Shown: positions 16,380 through 23,759 of the stretch, in pieces
How the letters are laid out: each line of letters starts with the position of its first letter
Position numbering within the stretch: position 1 is the first letter of the stretch
Assembly: GCF_020966775.1 (NCBI RefSeq)
Contig: NZ_JAJKFV010000002.1
Location: 434,001 to 498,000 of the forward strand
Direction of reading: 5' to 3'
Length of the DNA: 64,000 bases
Origin: Rhodopirellula halodulae
Lineage (GTDB): Bacteria > Planctomycetota > Planctomycetia > Pirellulales > Pirellulaceae
Notes under the pieces: generated by a model
Databases searched by the model: none
Told to the model about the DNA's origin: nothing
The model's input: the letters and a program-made list of their open reading frames with translations, nothing else
Position numbers and translations under genes: made by a program

Positions 16380-17140
16380 CCGATGCCAGCACGACTGACC
16401 ACGCGAAGATGATGCAGCACGTCGAGTCGCATCCATACCCGCTGCTTTTCGCGACCATTAGTGGAGCCCATCTTTATGGTTTCCCTTCACCCGATTCCGA
16501 CTTCGATCTGCGTGGCGTTCACATGTTGCCACTGGAGACCGTTGTCGGACTCGATGAAGGAGATCAGACTGTTGAGAAAGAGGGCATCTACGACGGCCTC
16601 GAAATCGATCTCGTCACGCACGACGTGGAGAAGTTCTTTCGATTGATGCTGAAGCGAAACGGGTACGTGCTTGAGCAAATCTTCTCGCCGCTGGTGGTGT
16701 ACAGCACGCCCGAGCACGAGGAGCTCAAGTCGATCGCCAAGAATTGCATCACGCGTCACCACGCACATCACTACCTCGGGTTTGCCGCGACCCAGTGGAA
16801 GCTTTTCGCCAAGGAGTCGCCGCCGCGCGTCAAGCCGCTGCTATACGTGTATCGCGTGCTGCTGACGGGAACCCACCTGATGCGCACTGGCGAGGTGGAA
16901 GCCAACCTGATCACGCTAAACGAGTCGGCCAAGCTCTCGTACATCGACGAACTCGTGGACCGCAAGCGTTCTGGCCCCGAGAAAGGAACGCTTGAAGCTG
17001 CCGATCTGGAATTCCACACCCGAGAATACGAGCGACTCACCACCGAACTTGAGGCGGCCTTTGAAGCCAGCAAGCTTCCCGAGATGCCGTCGGCTCGTGG
17101 TGAACTCAATGATCTGCTCGTTCGATTGCGACTGCGATGA
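16376..17140 (+). CDS. RlaP-type nucleotidyltransferase, second of pair
   Basis: A 254-aa paralogue of the preceding gene without the N-terminal extension. The catalytic motif is ISGAHLYGFPSPDSDFDLRGVH, with a Gly-Ala in place of Gly-Ser and the DSDFD acids intact; a third acid is likely in IDLVTHDVEKF. The C-terminal helices contain VKPLLYVYRVLLTGTHLMRTGE, matching the same segment of its partner. Start overlaps upstream stop as ATGA, so the two are coupled and may form a heterodimer. This family is predicted to act in RNA end modification, with no enzyme characterised in detail that I can name with certainty. Confidence 0.8.
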   Translation: MTDASTTDHAKMMQHVESHPYPLLFATISGAHLYGFPSPDSDFDLRGVHMLPLETVVGLDEGDQTVEKEGIYDGLEIDLVTHDVEKFFRLMLKRNGYVLEQIFSPLVVYSTPEHEELKSIAKNCITRHHAHHYLGFAATQWKLFAKESPPRVKPLLYVYRVLLTGTHLMRTGEVEANLITLNESAKLSYIDELVDRKRSGPEKGTLEAADLEFHTREYERLTTELEAAFEASKLPEMPSARGELNDLLVRLRLR

Positions 17141-17144
17141 AATG

Positions 17145-17199
17145 GTAGTGGATGAGGCGACGAATCCCGTACGCTAGGACTCGTCGCCTCGTCCACTAC
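17145..17199. repeat. Long perfect hairpin, palindromic interspersed repeat type
   Basis: Two 19-base arms (17145-17163 and 17181-17199; arm starts GTAGTGGATGAGGCGACGA) pair with a single G-U, separated by 17 bases. It follows the second RlaP gene directly. An A-tract follows on the plus strand, not a T-tract, so it is not a typical intrinsic terminator for the upstream genes. It may be a genome-dispersed palindrome. Confidence 0.6.
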
Positions 17200-17264
17200 G
17201 AAAAAAAGCGAACCAGTCTCACCCATAGGTGTCTCTGCTTCGGTCCGTCAATTCTGGAAAACCA

Positions 17265-17348
17265 ATGACTAATTTCACCACAACATCAACATCATCAATG
17301 ACCGACTCGTCATTCGACGGCGAGGCGGGGATGGTGCGTCGTGGTTGA
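17265..17348 (+). CDS. Possible tiny Thr/Ser-rich leader ORF
   Basis: ATG 17265 opens 27 codons (MTNFTTTSTSSMTDSSFDG...) and is followed after 23 bases by an intrinsic terminator (17372-17408), with EF-Tu starting 152 bases later. Such a layout recalls attenuation leaders, but no ribosome binding site is convincing and the Thr/Ser run may be chance. Confidence 0.2.
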   Translation: MTNFTTTSTSSMTDSSFDGEAGMVRRG

Positions 17349-17371
17349 AGTCTAAGTTCAAAACGATTCGC

Positions 17372-17408
17372 AAAGCCCGCCTGGTGATTCACTTGGCGGG
17401 CTTTTTTT
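17372..17408 (+). terminator. Rho-independent terminator upstream of tuf
   Basis: A 10-bp perfect stem (AAAGCCCGCC at 17372-17381 and GGCGGGCTTT at 17395-17404) with a 13-base loop, then a run of seven Ts. It could end the RlaP transcript or attenuate a tuf leader. Confidence 0.85.
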
Positions 17409-17560
17409 GTGGATTGCCGGTTCGTGATTGACGGCGTTTTCCTGTTTCTTCGTTTCCGTTCATCTGGCGCTCACGCAGGGCAAAAAGGTTGCCGAGGCTG
17501 CTCACCTCGGCCGCTGGCGATCGGTGCGAAACGTTTCCTTTACCAAGGAGTTTGCGAGCT

Positions 17561-18763
17561 ATGGTTCAGAACGAAATGACGCGAAATGGCAAGGTGTCGG
17601 TCAACGTCGGCACGATCGGTCACATCGACCACGGCAAAACAACACTGACTTCTGCCCTGTTGCGCGTTCAATCCGAGAAGGGACTGGCCAAGTACAAGTC
17701 TTACGAATCGATCGCCAAGGGCGGCATTGTTCGTGACAAGAACAAGACCGTTACCGTGATCGCTTCGCACGTGAAGTACGAAACGGCTCTTCGCAACTAC
17801 GCCCACATCGACTGTCCCGGTCACGCCGACTATATCAAGAACATGATCACTGGTGCGGCTCAAATGGACGACGCGGTGTTGTTGGTATCTGCAGCTGATG
17901 GTCCGATGCCACAGACTCGCGAACACTTGTTGCTGGCACGACAAGTTGGCGTGCCGCACTTGGTTGTGTTCATGAATAAGTGCGACCTGGTCGAAGACGC
18001 CGAATTGCTCGAGCTGGTCGAACTGGATTTGCGTGAGTTGCTCAGCGAGTACGGTTACGACGGCGAAAAGACTCCGGTCATTCGCGGCTCGGCCAAGCAA
18101 GCTCATGACGACCCCACGAATCCGAAGGCAATCGAGTGCATTGAGCAGTTGCTGGATGCTCTGGACCGATGGATTCCTGATCCTGTTCGTTTGATCGACA
18201 AGCCGTTCTTGATGCCAATTGAGAACGTTTACTCGATTGCCGGCCGCGGTACCGTCGTGACTGGCAAGATTGAGCAGGGAATCGTTCGCGCCGGTGACAG
18301 CGTCGAGATCCTCGGACTGAGATCCGCAACCGCGACGGATGTGATCACGCAAGTGGAATCGTTCGGCGAAGTCTTGGAGGTCGGGAATGCCGGTGACAAC
18401 GTTGGCGTGTTGCTTCGCAAGACGGCTCACAACGAGATCACCAAAGGCCAAGTCTTGGCGGAGGCGGGGACATTGACACCGCATCACGAATTCGAGGCCG
18501 AAGTGTACGTGTTGAAGAAAGAGGAAGGAGGCCGGCACACGCCGTTTTTTGACGGCTATGCTCCTCAGTTCTTCTTCCGAACCACGAACGTGACCGGCAG
18601 CGCAAACGTGATGGGCGGAGTCGACATGGCGATGCCCGGCGACGGCGTGCAGTTGAAAGTCACGCTGAAGCAACCGATCGCGGTCGCTGACGGTGACCGC
18701 TTCGCCATCCGAGAAGGCGGCAAGACCGTCGGATCGGGCGTGGTGACACGCGTCGTCGGCTAG
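17561..18763 (+). CDS. tuf: Elongation factor Tu, divergent copy
   Basis: A complete three-domain EF-Tu of 400 aa ([12 protein letters not shown]). G1 is GHIDHGKT, G3 DCPGHADY with the catalytic His, G4 NKCD. Domains 2 and 3 are close to canonical ([41 protein letters not shown]). The switch I loop departs from the norm: instead of the PEEKARGITINTSHVEYE pattern it reads [18 protein letters not shown], two residues longer, keeping only the magnesium-contacting Thr. AAGGAG at 17545-17550 supports ATG 17561. It stands alone with its own terminators, away from ribosomal protein genes, which suggests a second, specialised copy that delivers aminoacyl-tRNA or protects another process. The functional difference is inferred. 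Confidence 0.9.
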   Translation: MVQNEMTRNGKVSVNVGTIGHIDHGKTTLTSALLRVQSEKGLAKYKSYESIAKGGIVRDKNKTVTVIASHVKYETALRNYAHIDCPGHADYIKNMITGAAQMDDAVLLVSAADGPMPQTREHLLLARQVGVPHLVVFMNKCDLVEDAELLELVELDLRELLSEYGYDGEKTPVIRGSAKQAHDDPTNPKAIECIEQLLDALDRWIPDPVRLIDKPFLMPIENVYSIAGRGTVVTGKIEQGIVRAGDSVEILGLRSATATDVITQVESFGEVLEVGNAGDNVGVLLRKTAHNEITKGQVLAEAGTLTPHHEFEAEVYVLKKEEGGRHTPFFDGYAPQFFFRTTNVTGSANVMGGVDMAMPGDGVQLKVTLKQPIAVADGDRFAIREGGKTVGSGVVTRVVG

Positions 18764-18790
18764 ATCGGCGACAATTGGGTAGCATTGCAC

Positions 18791-18834
18791 AACGCTCGCG
18801 GCGGAGAGATCCGTCGCGGGCGTTTCGAGTTTTT
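18791..18834 (+). terminator. Rho-independent terminator after tuf
   Basis: A 15-bp stem with two G-U pairs closed by a GAGA tetraloop (arms begin AACGCTCGCG and end GCGGGCGTT), followed by TCGAG and five Ts. Confidence 0.85.
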
Positions 18835-18850
18835 CTGAAGTATTCGTTCC

Positions 18851-19678
18851 GTGGCGAGACTAACTGTGACATCGATAGTCTGGATTCTTGAATCCGAAGT
18901 GTTCCCTATTTCCCACTCAAGGCTGCGCCGGGCGATCAATGATGCTGGGCATCGCATCGTTGAGTCACGGGATGATTGGTGGCTGGATGAACCACCCAAG
19001 TTCGATACGCAGACGCCGGTTGTTTTCCATGGGTCGCTTGGCAATGCGGCTGTCATTGAGATGAAAACGAGTTGGTCTCCCGGCTCGTTTTGCCCAGTGA
19101 ACGCCTTCTGCTGCACAGCTTGGTATCCGAGAGCAAGCAACTGGTTGCTTCATCGCGATTGGCGTTGTGTGCCGGCGAATGACTTGGTCGCCAGTGCTGC
19201 CGACGTCGCTAGCTCGATTGGTTGCACTGATCGTGTCTTTGTTCGACCAGACAGCCCCCTCAAACCTTTCAGCGGTCGCGTGCTGGATGTAGATTCGATT
19301 TCCCTCAAGGCACTCGACCATGGGTTCTACTACGAAGACGAAACGCTTCCGGTTATTGTCGCGCCGGTCGCCAACATTGGACGCGAGTGGCGGTTTGTTA
19401 TCGTTGATGGACAAGTGATTGCTGGCAGCAGCTACGACGCGGAAACACGGCGTGCATCATCGGCAGGCGAGGACTCGAATGCTCTCGACTTGGCTGAGGA
19501 GATCGCATCCTCCATGGAACCGCCATCGCCGGTCTACGTCCTGGACATTTGCGAGGTGGACGATAAGTGCCGTCTACTTGAGCTGAATCCGTTTGGAGGA
19601 GCCGACTTGTACGATTGCGACCCCCAAGCCATCGTGAAAGCTGTGTCCGATCATGCCATTCGGAGTATTAAATCGTGA
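18851..19678 (+). CDS. ATP-grasp domain protein (DUF4343-like)
   Basis: A 275-aa protein with an ATP-grasp pattern: RVFVRPDSPLKPFSGRV for the ATP-binding lysine/arginine strand, LPVIVAPVANIGREWRFVIV for the central sheet, and YVLDICEVDDKCRLLELNPFGGADLY with the magnesium-binding Glu/Asn pair. Proteins of this group form a carboxylate-amine bond using ATP; they often lie beside macrodomain genes in phages and bacterial islands, with unknown substrate. First codon GTG 18851, or GTG 18866. Its stop overlaps the GTG of the macrodomain gene by two bases, so they are translated together. Confidence 0.75.
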   Translation: MARLTVTSIVWILESEVFPISHSRLRRAINDAGHRIVESRDDWWLDEPPKFDTQTPVVFHGSLGNAAVIEMKTSWSPGSFCPVNAFCCTAWYPRASNWLLHRDWRCVPANDLVASAADVASSIGCTDRVFVRPDSPLKPFSGRVLDVDSISLKALDHGFYYEDETLPVIVAPVANIGREWRFVIVDGQVIAGSSYDAETRRASSAGEDSNALDLAEEIASSMEPPSPVYVLDICEVDDKCRLLELNPFGGADLYDCDPQAIVKAVSDHAIRSIKS

Positions 19679-20133
19679 ACAGAATCGAAGGTGACCTACT
19701 GAGATTTGCTGGCGAGGGCCGTTTCGACCTGATCATTCACGGATGCAATTGTTTTTGCACGATGGGGGCAGGCATCGCAAAGGCTATCCGCGACCGATTT
19801 CCAGCAGCGTATGAAGCAGATTTGGCAACCGAGAAAGGGAGCCGTGAGAAGTTGGGCTCTTATTCATCAGCCGATGTATCGATCGACGATCATCGACTCA
19901 CCGTCGTAAACGCGTACACGCAGTTCAACTATCGTGGCGCCGGCGTAAAAGCCGACTACGACGCGATCCGAAACGTGTTTCGCAAAGTGAGATCTGACTT
20001 CAAGCGTAAACGAATCGGATACCCAATGCTCGGTGCCGGTTTGGCTGGTGGTGATTGGGATACAATCAGTTCGATCATCAATGAAGAGCTTGTGGGAGAA
20101 GACCACACGCTGGTTGTGTTCAAGCCTTCGTAA
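19675..20133 (+). CDS. Macrodomain protein (ADP-ribose binding, ALC1/TARG1-like)
   Basis: A 152-aa stand-alone macrodomain. The motif HGCNCFCTMGAGIAKAIRDRFP matches the GAGIA ADP-ribose loop, and IGYPMLGAGLAGGDWDTISSII gives the second loop; LTVVNAYTQFNYRGAGVKADY is the typical connecting segment. Such domains remove ADP-ribose from proteins or DNA, or process ADP-ribose-1''-phosphate from tRNA splicing. The first codon is GTG 19675, overlapping the ATP-grasp stop. Convergent with the phosphatase gene, with a 14-base overlap of 3' ends. The fold is clear; the substrate is not. Confidence 0.9.
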   Translation: MNRIEGDLLRFAGEGRFDLIIHGCNCFCTMGAGIAKAIRDRFPAAYEADLATEKGSREKLGSYSSADVSIDDHRLTVVNAYTQFNYRGAGVKADYDAIRNVFRKVRSDFKRKRIGYPMLGAGLAGGDWDTISSIINEELVGEDHTLVVFKPS

Positions 20134-20473
20134 TCGCCGCGTCAATGAATGGATCGGCGGAGGAACGGATTAGCTCCATCAACTCCGGGTCCATGAACTG
20201 GTAGTCGTCTGGAATGTGCAGGACTTCGATTGGTAGGAACTTGGTCTCACCGGGGAAGTCCGCGAGCAAACGACGGCGATGCTTGTATTCCATCACCAGC
20301 ACGAGATCCGCCCAAGCGAGATCGGCGGCGTGAATCGTCTGCTTGGCGGACCTCGCGGTGCCTCGAGACCGAACCGCCACTCGCGGATCGTCACGATAGA
20401 CCGCTTCGGCCGTCGGGCTTCGCCACTGATTTTTGCTGCAAACGAACAAGACGTTGATTCTTTTGGCCATCAA
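20120..20473 (-). CDS. Low-molecular-weight phosphatase-like protein
   Basis: A 117-aa protein with an N-terminal P-loop VLFVCSKNQWRSPTAEAV, matching the CX5R(S/T) active site of low-molecular-weight phosphotyrosine phosphatases. The protein is shorter than the usual 150 aa and the C-terminal general-acid aspartate is not the standard DP(Y/W) arrangement; a D-P does occur in ADPFIDAAI. ATG 20473 (MMAKRIN) or 20470. Substrate unknown: protein phosphotyrosine or nucleotide ends both fit. Its 3' end overlaps the macrodomain gene convergently. Confidence 0.75.
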   Translation of the reverse strand: MMAKRINVLFVCSKNQWRSPTAEAVYRDDPRVAVRSRGTARSAKQTIHAADLAWADLVLVMEYKHRRRLLADFPGETKFLPIEVLHIPDDYQFMDPELMELIRSSADPFIDAAITKA

Positions 20474-20838
20474 ATGCTCTTTGGATGCTGATCGGAAACG
20501 CGGTGAAAAACACGGACACTCATGAGATTGGTTTCGTTCGGACGATTGCCCTTGTTCCAGCGCGGGACACGTAGGTTGGTTCGGAACAGCCGCGTTCGAT
20601 TCATATTCGACTCAAGAACCAGCAATCGAGTGGAGTACCAAAAGCTTTCCAGCAGCACCGAAATTGGAACATCCTCCATCCGGCACGTCACGAGTCTCGC
20701 ATACCAGAGATTCACCAGAGGCAATGTCTGACCTCAAGACCATCCCATGGAGCTTCCTCCCGGGTGGGACTTTCGCGACGCCGAATTTACTGGCACAGTG
20801 ATGCACGTACTGCTTTTTCCATCTGCGAGAGAACCGTC
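20474..20838. other. Intergenic region with no supported gene
   Basis: About 365 bases upstream of both the phosphatase (leftward) and the GIY-YIG gene (rightward). It contains short overlapping ORFs without ribosome binding sites. Presumably it holds divergent promoters; no specific site could be fixed. Confidence 0.4.
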
Positions 20839-21219
20839 TTGAGCAACGCTGGCGTCTATTTCTTCACGTGCGAAATCGACGGCAGAAAGTACGTCAAGAT
20901 TGGACGGTCCACCAACATTCGTCGGCGACGCACTCAACTTCAATCCGGATGCCCGTTTCGCCTTCGTATCGAACATGCGGAACCGCTGCCCGAAGAGGAA
21001 GCCCGTGAGAAGGAGCGTGAGTGGAACCGGCAGTTCCAACGTGCACGCCTACCAGACTTGCAGCTTCCGTCAACGAAAACAGAAGCTCCCTTACAGTTCA
21101 CGCCCAAGTGGTTTTCTTACGAAGGCGAAATTCGAGAATTCGTCGAAACACTGAAAGCCGGTGCTCGACCCGATCGTTTGCGGTCGATGGATGAGCCACA
21201 GGCCCGGCTCTTTGAGTGA
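20839..21219 (+). CDS. GIY-YIG-type nuclease-like protein (T5orf172/Mug113 group)
   Basis: A small protein (about 126 aa from TTG 20839) of the GIY-YIG superfamily. The GVYFFTCEIDGRKYVKIGRS segment gives the GVYF/VKIG pair and RRRRTQLQSGCPFRL continues the motif with the conserved Arg. In this branch, GIY reads GVY and YIG reads VKIG. The glutamate later in the chain (EEEAREKEREWNRQF) fits the metal-binding position. The ORF opens from GTG 20764, but the domain starts at the TTG, which follows GAGAG. Possible roles: DNA or RNA cleavage in an island; no evidence for a substrate. Confidence 0.7.
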   Translation: MSNAGVYFFTCEIDGRKYVKIGRSTNIRRRRTQLQSGCPFRLRIEHAEPLPEEEAREKEREWNRQFQRARLPDLQLPSTKTEAPLQFTPKWFSYEGEIREFVETLKAGARPDRLRSMDEPQARLFE

Positions 21220-21265
21220 TCGGCTCAATCACGCAGATCTCATTTCCAGAGAGCTTCACGCGTTC

Positions 21266-21796
21266 TCATAGCTCGACCTGAACGAGCTTGGCAAACAACA
21301 CTCGCAAAAGCTCCTGCTTTCGAGCTGAATTGTCTGCCAAGCAATTGCGAACCTGATCAACCGTCATCCACTGGTGCGCAGACACCTCAGCGGGGTTGCA
21401 GGTGACAGGCGTGTCCTCGGCAACCTTGCTGAGCGTACCGTAGTAAGCTTTGCCCTGCATCGGACGGATAGAAAACTCCACATCCCGACTGCCTTCTCTC
21501 TCGGGGATAGATTTGCGTCCCAACCACGTCGAACGCCGGAAGTGCATTTGTTTGCGACTAATCCCCAATTCGATGTCCAAACACCGTTCCGTGGCTTCTT
21601 CGACCGACACATTGGGTGCGATGCCTTCCTGCGGTGGCATCCAAACGTTTCGCCCAGCCGCCGGTTGAACGAACAGATACGCATCCCGCTCCAAAGATTG
21701 GATCAAGCAGATCGCGACCGGCCGGTATCCCAACAAGCGTTCACGAGTCGGTCGATCGTACGCCAGCTTTCCAGCAACTTTGATCCAATCGAGCAT
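21266..21796 (-). CDS. Nudix-like protein with degenerate active site
   Basis: A 176-aa protein with Nudix-fold features: GYRPVAICLIQSLERDAYLF, then a box-like WMPPQEGIAPNVSVEEATERCLDIELGI and a later EVSAHQWMTVDQV. In the canonical box (GX5EX7REUXEEXGU) the pattern here keeps Arg, one Glu and the final Gly, but the Glu after Arg is Cys and the first Glu of the EE pair is Ile. Hydrolase activity is doubtful. It could be a Nudix-type sensor or an atypical enzyme. ATG 21796. It has a leftward orientation opposite to the GIY-YIG gene. Confidence 0.6.
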   Translation of the reverse strand: MLDWIKVAGKLAYDRPTRERLLGYRPVAICLIQSLERDAYLFVQPAAGRNVWMPPQEGIAPNVSVEEATERCLDIELGISRKQMHFRRSTWLGRKSIPEREGSRDVEFSIRPMQGKAYYGTLSKVAEDTPVTCNPAEVSAHQWMTVDQVRNCLADNSARKQELLRVLFAKLVQVEL

Positions 21797-22082
21797 CTAT
21801 CGCATCCCTTTGATCCAGCACAAAACCTTGAGCCAGAATCGTAGCTGCCGAACGTGACTCTGCCGATGCCAGTGCTGGCACCTCAACGTCCAACAAAGAC
21901 CCGATCGACGGCATCGATTGACGATTGCCTTCTCACCGCCATCAACGAATTGCAGCCGAAGAGTCACATCGCAAGCACAAGGCGAGACCCGACGCATTGG
22001 CCGAGCAGTTAGAATCGTCTTCACCGAAGAGATCAAAAGCTCGAGGTTCGCACACGTTGAAGCTCGATACTACTCACCAGAA

Positions 22083-23450
22083 ATGAAACCCATGTCGCAT
22101 TCGAAATCTTGTTGTTGGCGTTCATCAGCAACGCTTGTTGCAAGTTGGCTCTTGGCTGCCGCGTGGCTACCAGGTGCCAACGTTTCAGCTCAGTGGTCAG
22201 GATGGATGGGCGACTCACGTGATAACCGCCCCTCAAACGTCCAACTGCCCGAAGACTTTCAATCGACGAAGCCCAAACTCGTCTGGGAAGCTGATGCTGC
22301 CGGTGGATACTCCGGACCGGCAGTGGTTGGCGAATCCCTGTTCCTGACAGACTATCAAACGAATGATGACAACACGGTCACCAACTTCGAACGCAAAAAT
22401 GTGACGGGTGTCGAAAGAGTTCGGTGTCTGGACGCAGCCACCGGAACCGAAAAATGGAGCTTCAGCTATCCGGTCTCCTACACCATCTCCTATCCCGCCG
22501 GCCCGCGTGTGACACCGACCGTTGAAGAGGATCGTGTTTATACGCTTGGTGCAGAAGGCGACTTGTATTGTTTCGATGTCCAGTCGGGAGACATTCGATG
22601 GAACAAAAAGCTTCCCCAGGAATACAAGACCAAGGCTGCTTTGTGGGGCTATGCAAGCCATCCATTGATTGACGGTGACAAATTGGTCTGTGTGGTCGGC
22701 GGAGACGGGACTCACACCGTTGCCTTTAACAAATCGACCGGCGAAGAGATCTGGCGATACGGCTCCGCAAGCGAACAAGGATACGTCCCGCCCACGTTGA
22801 TCCAGACGGGCGGCACTCGGCAGTTGATCACGGCAAGCAAGGATTGGGTTTCTAGTCTGAATCCTGACACCGGGGACGAGTACTGGTCGGTGCCATACGA
22901 GGCAACCAACGGTTCGATCATCATGTCACCCGTGACGACCACCATTGAAGGCAAGCACTACCTGTACCTGGCAGGCTACTCGAACAAGAATTTGCTGTTG
23001 GAATTGGCAATGGATCAACCAACCGTCAAAGTCGTTTGGCAAGACCTTCATCGTCAAGCAATCGCTCCCGTGAATGTCCAGCCCATGGTTGAAGGCAACA
23101 TGCTCTACGGATTCGACCAAAAAGGAACCTTCATCGGAGCAGAACTGCCTTCGGGGGAACGCCTCTGGGAAACGGCGTTGCCACTCGCCGAGCGACCGGT
23201 GCAAACGGGCACGGCGTTTCTTATCTCACCGCAGGGCGATGACCGCTACGCTCTCTTTACAGAACAAGGCGACCTGGTATTGGCGGACCTCAGTCCGAAA
23301 GGGTTTCGTGAGATCGATCGAACGCATTTGATCGAGCCGGCGGGAGTCGCTTTTGGACGAAAAGTTGTCTGGAGTGCTCCCGCTTACGTCGGCTCACGGA
23401 TCTATGTTCGCAATGACAAACAAGTGCTTTGCTACGACCTGGGAAGCTGA
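22083..23450 (+). CDS. Secreted PQQ-type beta-propeller protein (BamB-like repeats)
   Basis: About 455 aa from ATG 22083 (MKPMSHSKSCC). A hydrophobic signal (ATLVASWLLAAAWLPGANVSA) precedes a propeller with recurring blades: VRCLDAATGTEKWSFSY, YCFDVQSGDIRWNKKL, VAFNKSTGEEIWRYGS, SSLNPDTGDEYWSV, IGAELPSGERLWETAL. These repeats match PQQ-binding or BamB-like propellers; none of the usual PQQ dehydrogenase catalytic residues was seen. It is most likely a periplasmic or exported binding scaffold. Planctomycetes have many such proteins. The next gene (beta-helix) is on the same strand 309 bases away. Confidence 0.8.
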   Translation: MKPMSHSKSCCWRSSATLVASWLLAAAWLPGANVSAQWSGWMGDSRDNRPSNVQLPEDFQSTKPKLVWEADAAGGYSGPAVVGESLFLTDYQTNDDNTVTNFERKNVTGVERVRCLDAATGTEKWSFSYPVSYTISYPAGPRVTPTVEEDRVYTLGAEGDLYCFDVQSGDIRWNKKLPQEYKTKAALWGYASHPLIDGDKLVCVVGGDGTHTVAFNKSTGEEIWRYGSASEQGYVPPTLIQTGGTRQLITASKDWVSSLNPDTGDEYWSVPYEATNGSIIMSPVTTTIEGKHYLYLAGYSNKNLLLELAMDQPTVKVVWQDLHRQAIAPVNVQPMVEGNMLYGFDQKGTFIGAELPSGERLWETALPLAERPVQTGTAFLISPQGDDRYALFTEQGDLVLADLSPKGFREIDRTHLIEPAGVAFGRKVVWSAPAYVGSRIYVRNDKQVLCYDLGS

Positions 23451-23759
23451 GCGGATCTCTTCGTGGTAGACGCATCACGAGCAAGGACGCTTCTCGAAAT
23501 GCCTCGCCGATCGCGTCCATCGACCGCTCGGTACCACAGAGAGAAACCTTGAGTCCTACATTTTCTATAGGGTCGTCGATTCCAATTCGAGGAGCACTCC
23601 ATGAACGTTGCGTTGTATGCAATACGAGAATGCATTGCCACAAAGCGTTTTGATTCGGCAATGACAATGTTCGATTTTTCATTGCGTTCAGTCCGCTGAT
23701 CTCAGCGACAACGCCAAAGATGTCAATTGGTTCATGCTGGCTTGGAAGTTGGTTTCGTG
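23451..23759. other. Intergenic region, nothing recognised
   Basis: A 309-base gap with no convincing gene or hairpin. Probably it carries the promoter of the beta-helix gene. Confidence 0.4.

Noticed and set aside
17540-18790. 416-codon open frame antisense to tuf
   Set aside because: It is the mirror of the EF-Tu coding bias; no start signal and no recognisable domain.
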